Of a stretch of 64,000 nt of DNA, positions 60,730 through 64,000 are shown in pieces. Source of the DNA: Streptomyces sp. RFCAC02 (GTDB lineage Bacteria; Actinomycetota; Actinomycetes; Streptomycetales; Streptomycetaceae); the NCBI RefSeq assembly GCF_004193175.1, contig NZ_SAUH01000001.1, positions 3,805,001 to 3,869,000 of the forward strand, in the 5' to 3' direction. Each line of letters starts with the position of its first letter. Positions within the stretch are counted from its first letter, which is position 1. The translations under genes were made by a program, and so were the position numbers. The notes below the pieces were generated by a model. The model saw only the letters and a program-made list of their open reading frames with translations, had not been told where the DNA came from and made no database searches.

Positions 60730-61920
60730 ATGGGGCTGACCACCCGGTTCACCCTGATCTACGGCGGCCTGTTCCTCGCGGCGGGGGTGGTGCTCCTCGG
60801 CATCACGTACGTCCTGGTGGACCACCGGCTGGACGTTGACCTGTCGGCCGCACCCGACACGGCCGGCGGCACACCCACCGGCCCCGCCGCCAGGGACGCC
60901 GTCACCGAGGACGGCACCGTGCTCCACGGCGACGCCGCGGACGAGTGGCTGCGGGGGCAGCGGACGCGGCTGAACGACAACGCCACCCGCACCGTGCTCG
61001 TCCAGGGCGGCCTGGCGCTGCTGGCGGTCACCGGCGCGGCCGCCGTCTGCGGCCGGCTGGTCGCCGGCCGGGTCCTCGCACCCCTGCACCGGGTCACCGA
61101 GACCGCCCTGCGCATCGCGGACGCCCCGGCCGCGGGCCGGGGACTGCACGAACGGATCGCGCTGCGCGGCCCGGACGACGAGGTGAAGGACCTCGCGCAC
61201 GCCTTCAACACGATGGTCGAACGCCTCGACCGCTCCTTCGACGGCCAGCGCCGCTTCGTCGCCAACGCCTCGCACGAACTGCGCACCCCGCTCACGCTGG
61301 GCCGCGCCCTCGTCGAGCTGGCCGTCAGCGAGGAGGACGCCTCCGCCGACACGCGGCGGCTCGGCGGCCAACTGCTCGAACTCAACGCGTCGCACGAGCG
61401 GCTGATCAGCGGCCTTCTGCTGCTCGCGGGCTCCGAACAGGAGATACCGGACCGGCGGCCCGTCGACCTGGCCGACATCGCGGCCCACGTCGCGGAACTG
61501 CACGCACCCGAGGCGGACCGCGCCGGGATCGCCCTGCACGAGGCGTCGTCCCCGGCCCCCACGACGGGCGACGCGCTGCTTCTGGAGCGGCTGGTGCACA
61601 ACCTGGTGGAGAACGGCCTGCGCCACAACACGGGAGCGGGCGGCTGGGTGCGGATCACCGCCCGCACGCGGGACGACGGACGGGCCGAGGTGACGGTGTC
61701 CAACAGCGGCCCGGTCGTCCCGCCCGGCGAGGTGCCGACGCTCTTCGAACCGTTCCGCAGGTTCGGCGCCGAACGCCTGGTGGGTGCCCGGGGCGCCGGT
61801 CTCGGCCTGTCGATCGTCCGCTCGACCGCCCTCGTCCACGGCGGGGAGGTCACCGCGACGGCCCGGCAGGACGGCGGCCTCGTCGTGACCGTCGTCCTGC
61901 CGGGCGACCCGTCCTGCTAG
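60730..61920 (+). CDS. Sensor histidine kinase
   Basis: The 396-residue kinase has an N-terminal span (FTLIYGGLFLAAGVVLLGIT), a short extracytoplasmic loop of about 60 residues, a second span (GGLALLAVTGAAAVCGRLVA), HAMP, HisKA with H182 in NASHELRTPLTLG, and the ATPase boxes NLVENGLRHN, FEPFRRFG and GAGLGLSIVRS. The usual G1 box (DxGxG) is changed: SNSGPVVPPGEVPTLFEPF lacks the typical aspartate-glycine. It pairs with the response regulator just upstream. Its stop overlaps the convergent gene by 4 bases. Confidence 0.92.
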   Translation: MGLTTRFTLIYGGLFLAAGVVLLGITYVLVDHRLDVDLSAAPDTAGGTPTGPAARDAVTEDGTVLHGDAADEWLRGQRTRLNDNATRTVLVQGGLALLAVTGAAAVCGRLVAGRVLAPLHRVTETALRIADAPAAGRGLHERIALRGPDDEVKDLAHAFNTMVERLDRSFDGQRRFVANASHELRTPLTLGRALVELAVSEEDASADTRRLGGQLLELNASHERLISGLLLLAGSEQEIPDRRPVDLADIAAHVAELHAPEADRAGIALHEASSPAPTTGDALLLERLVHNLVENGLRHNTGAGGWVRITARTRDDGRAEVTVSNSGPVVPPGEVPTLFEPFRRFGAERLVGARGAGLGLSIVRSTALVHGGEVTATARQDGGLVVTVVLPGDPSC

Positions 61921-62747
61921 GACCCGTCGGACAGACCCTGGACCTCCTCGACCTGCCAGCCGTACCGCAGACCGCCGAGCAGCTCGACGACACCGCGGCC
62001 CGCGCCGTCCGTACGTCCGGTGTCGCGCGCGAGGAACGCCTCGGCGACGAAGCCGTCGTCCAGCGTCATCGTGCCGTCCACGGACTTCTGCGGGATGTCG
62101 TGGAAGTTGCAGACCCGGCGGCCGTCCACGGACGTCGAGCCGCCGTACAGGTAGAACGGGTTGGCGCGGTCGAAGTTGTCGACCCGGCTCGGCATCCCGC
62201 TCCCGGCCCCGAGCCACCGGGCGACCTGTATCCAGCGCAGCGCGTCCCCACCGCCGGAACCGCCCGGCAGGTACTCGGCGTAGACCCCGCCGCCGAACGA
62301 CGTCTGCGGGAACTCGTCCGTCGGACCGGTCGCGAACACACTGTGGCACTGGACGCTGAACGCCGCCCCTCTCGGAAGCCCACCGAGGTAACGGAACGCG
62401 TAGTGCTCGCCGAACCCGGCTTCGAGCGTGCTCTCGAACGCGAGGTCCGGATCGGACGGCGCCTCGATGTACACGGGATCGGGAGCCGACAGCCCGACGC
62501 TGTACCGCCGCCCGCCGAAGTCGAACTCTGCCGCCGTGACATTCCCGCCGAGGGTGGTCGCGAACGACTTCCCGGGCGTGACAGGCCAGCCGGTGGGCTG
62601 GGCGGGCCGGTAATCGAGGACGAGCCCCCCGCCACCTCCTCGCGTCGACACGTCGGCCGCGACCGCACGGCCGGCCATCACCCCGGACACTCCGACGCCC
62701 GCCCCCACGGCGAGCACGGACCTGCGGGACAAGGGAGAACGCTGCAT
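61917..62747 (-). CDS. Tat-secreted protein of unknown function
   Basis: The 276-residue protein starts at ATG 62747 with a twin-arginine signal peptide (SPLSRRSVLAVGAGVGVSGV), cleaved probably after AVAA near residue 33. The mature domain is rich in Gly, Phe and Tyr, with LDYRPAQPTGWPVTPGKSF, YAFRYLGGLPRGAAF and NFDRANPFYLYGGS. It has two cysteines only, VQCHSV and RVCNFHD. No enzymatic family is recognised. Tat export suggests it folds, and may bind a cofactor, inside the cell. It runs convergent to the kinase. Confidence 0.82.
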   Translation of the reverse strand: MQRSPLSRRSVLAVGAGVGVSGVMAGRAVAADVSTRGGGGGLVLDYRPAQPTGWPVTPGKSFATTLGGNVTAAEFDFGGRRYSVGLSAPDPVYIEAPSDPDLAFESTLEAGFGEHYAFRYLGGLPRGAAFSVQCHSVFATGPTDEFPQTSFGGGVYAEYLPGGSGGGDALRWIQVARWLGAGSGMPSRVDNFDRANPFYLYGGSTSVDGRRVCNFHDIPQKSVDGTMTLDDGFVAEAFLARDTGRTDGAGRGVVELLGGLRYGWQVEEVQGLSDGS

Positions 62748-62881
62748 GACAAGCCCTCCGGAACTCCTGCGGACCACAGCGGCCCGCACCCCCCGAGTCC
62801 ACCCGAGCGGACGCTTCGCCGGCGTAAACACCGGCGCGCGGAAGCCCTCACCGGGTGCGCCGGTGGGGGCTCCCGCGCCGG

Positions 62882-63850
62882 TCAGCCGAGCCTGCGGATC
62901 GGCGAGCCCGCGAGGAACGCCTCGATGTCCTCGACGGCGTCGCCGTAGTAGCGGCGGTAGTTGCCCTCGGTGACATAGCCGAGGTGCGGGGTCGCCAGCA
63001 GGCAGGGAGTCGAGCGCAGCGGATGGTCCGCGGGCAGGGGCTCGGTCTCGAACACGTCGAGGCCGGCGCCGGCGATGGCGCCCCGCTCCAGCACGTCGAT
63101 CAGCGCCTCCTGGTCGACGATGGCGGCCCGGGAGGTGTTCACCAGATAGGCGGTCGGCTTGAGCCAGGCCAGCTCCCTGGCACCGAGCAGCCCGCGGGTC
63201 CGGTCGCTCAGCGCCAGGTGGACGGAGACCACGTCGCTCGTGCTCAGCAGCTCCTCCAGGGACGCGGCCAGTGCCACCCCGGCCGCGTCGGTCCGTTCCC
63301 GGGTGAGGTTCCGGCTCCAGGCCACCACCTCCATGCCGAAGGCGAGGCCGACCCGGGCCATCCGGCTGCCGACCTTTCCGAGCCCGAGCAGCCCGAGGCG
63401 GCGGCCGTGCAGGTCCGCGCCGAGGGTGCTCTGCCAGGGGCCGCCGCCGCGCAGCGCGGTGTTCTCGGCGACCACGCCACGGGCCAGGCCGAGGATCAGC
63501 GCCCAGGCCAGCTCGACCGGCGGCGTCGGCGAGCTGGCCGTGCCGCAGACCGTCACGCCGTACCGTTCGGCCGCGGCGAGGTCGATCACCGAGTTCCGCG
63601 TCCCCGTGGCGACCAGCAGCCTGAGCCGTGGCAGCCGGGCGAGCAGCGACGCCGGGAAGGGCACGCGCTCGCGCAGCGTGACGACGATGTCGAACCCGGC
63701 GAGCGCCTCCGCCAGCTCGTCCTCGGTGCCGATGTGCTCGGTGAAGCCGACCACTTCGACCCGGTCCGAGAGGGACGACCAGTCGGCCATGGCCGTCGCC
63801 ACCCCCTGGAGGTCGTCCAGTACGGCGCAGCGCGATCGCGTACCGCTCAC
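62882..63850 (-). CDS. D-2-hydroxyacid dehydrogenase family protein
   Basis: The 322-residue enzyme has the PGDH/D-isomer family layout: a dinucleotide-binding domain with LGLLGLGKVGSRMARVGLAF, the catalytic arginine in LVNTSRAAIVDQEALID, glutamate in GLDVFETEPLPADHPLR and histidine in LATPHLGYVTEGNYRR. It should reduce a 2-keto acid or oxidise a D-2-hydroxy acid with NAD(P). The GTG start overlaps the stop of the upstream partial gene by 4 bases, so the two form an operon. Confidence 0.92.
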   Translation of the reverse strand: MSGTRSRCAVLDDLQGVATAMADWSSLSDRVEVVGFTEHIGTEDELAEALAGFDIVVTLRERVPFPASLLARLPRLRLLVATGTRNSVIDLAAAERYGVTVCGTASSPTPPVELAWALILGLARGVVAENTALRGGGPWQSTLGADLHGRRLGLLGLGKVGSRMARVGLAFGMEVVAWSRNLTRERTDAAGVALAASLEELLSTSDVVSVHLALSDRTRGLLGARELAWLKPTAYLVNTSRAAIVDQEALIDVLERGAIAGAGLDVFETEPLPADHPLRSTPCLLATPHLGYVTEGNYRRYYGDAVEDIEAFLAGSPIRRLG

Positions 63851-64000
63851 AGCGTCTCGCCGGCCCGCGGTGCGCCGAGCAGGGTGTCGAGCGCCGGATC
63901 GTCCAGCGGATCCGCCCCGGTCAGCAGCGGCTCCGCCCGCCGCGCGAGCAGACTCAGCAGGCCGCGGCGTCCCGTCAGCGGCCGTGCGGGGCCGGTGAAT
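63847..64000 (-). CDS. 3' end of a gene running in from the right edge
   Basis: The last about 50 codons read PARPLTGRRGLLSLLARRAE, then LLTGADPLDDPALDTLLGAP and RAGETL before TGA at 63847. Codon bias is good, and the stop overlaps the GTG of the dehydrogenase gene. No domain can be recognised from this short piece. Confidence 0.6.
   Translation of the reverse strand, partial: FTGPARPLTGRRGLLSLLARRAEPLLTGADPLDDPALDTLLGAPRAGETL

Noticed and set aside
1..64000. CRISPR array, tRNA or rRNA genes, complete insertion sequence
   Set aside because: No regularly spaced repeats with unique spacers, no cloverleaf-like sequence ending in CCA, and no transposase motif were seen on reading through.

Overview
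The window is high-GC DNA from an actinomycete, almost certainly a Streptomyces or close relative. The evidence is strong G/C bias at third codon positions, many GTG starts, an AfsQ1/AfsQ2/SigQ regulatory locus, an AfsA-type butyrolactone enzyme next to a SARP regulator, and rare TTA (bldA-type) leucine codons inside two regulators. No rRNA, tRNA, CRISPR array or complete insertion sequence was seen. Several genes are broken by frameshifts or are remnants (DoxX-like, YcxB-like, O-methyltransferase, RHS toxin, a secreted protein). Some of these could be assembly errors.

Layout. 1-8.3 kb: amidohydrolase, small membrane proteins, an MFS exporter divergent from a LysR regulator, adenosine deaminase, a small secreted protein with a strong terminator. 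8.3-17 kb: a conserved-looking block with a VanZ protein, lipoprotein-afsQ2-afsQ1 divergent from sigQ (with a GTGAC-n6-GTGAC site between them), a nucleoside deaminase, and an operon of two aldehyde dehydrogenase-family genes behind deoC. The add and deoC promoters share the same perfect 12-bp palindrome, so nucleoside salvage here may be co-regulated. 17-27 kb: stress and efflux genes (XRE regulator with DHA2 exporter and a frameshifted methyltransferase; ABC exporter with a divergent LysR regulator), RidA, and a decayed RHS toxin with a possible immunity gene.

27-36 kb: a SARP/NB-ARC/TPR regulator with a TTA codon lies divergent to an AfsA homologue. It is followed by a secreted alpha/beta-hydrolase that lacks its nucleophile serine, a phosphotransferase, a Rdx/SelW-type protein, an ArsR-type regulator behind three evenly spaced TCTGCAGA palindromes, and a second VanZ protein. 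36.6-42.4 kb: a four-carbon acid-sugar catabolic locus with a DeoR regulator, GntP permease, SAF-domain oxidoreductase, OtnK-type kinase and OtnC-type decarboxylase. 42.4-48.3 kb: a phosphodiesterase/nuclease-fold membrane protein, a GH26 glycosidase without an export signal, and a large P-loop/acyltransferase-like/HTH regulator divergent from a LuxR-tailed regulator.

48.3-56.3 kb is the most interesting part. It is a single leftward operon starting with three small peptides (62-66 aa), each with a PxxxTP motif followed by a hydrophobic, Gly/Ala-rich tail. Next come an HTTM-alpha/beta-hydrolase fusion, a small HTTM-associated protein, a SAM methyltransferase, an ABC exporter, a 17-codon ORF with an excellent ribosome binding site, and a phytoene-desaturase-like FAD oxidoreductase. 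PxxxTP is the hallmark of linaridin precursors, and the accompanying genes match the general linaridin set, so I call it a linaridin-like RiPP cluster. The putative cores contain almost no Thr, which is atypical because linaridins are defined by dehydrobutyrine made from Thr. A divergent MarR gene sits behind two copies of a 13-bp operator-like element.

56.3-64 kb: a MacAB-like ABC exporter operon (lipoprotein, adaptor, ATPase, permease) divergent from its likely two-component system, then a Tat-secreted protein, a D-2-hydroxyacid dehydrogenase and the 3' end of one more gene.
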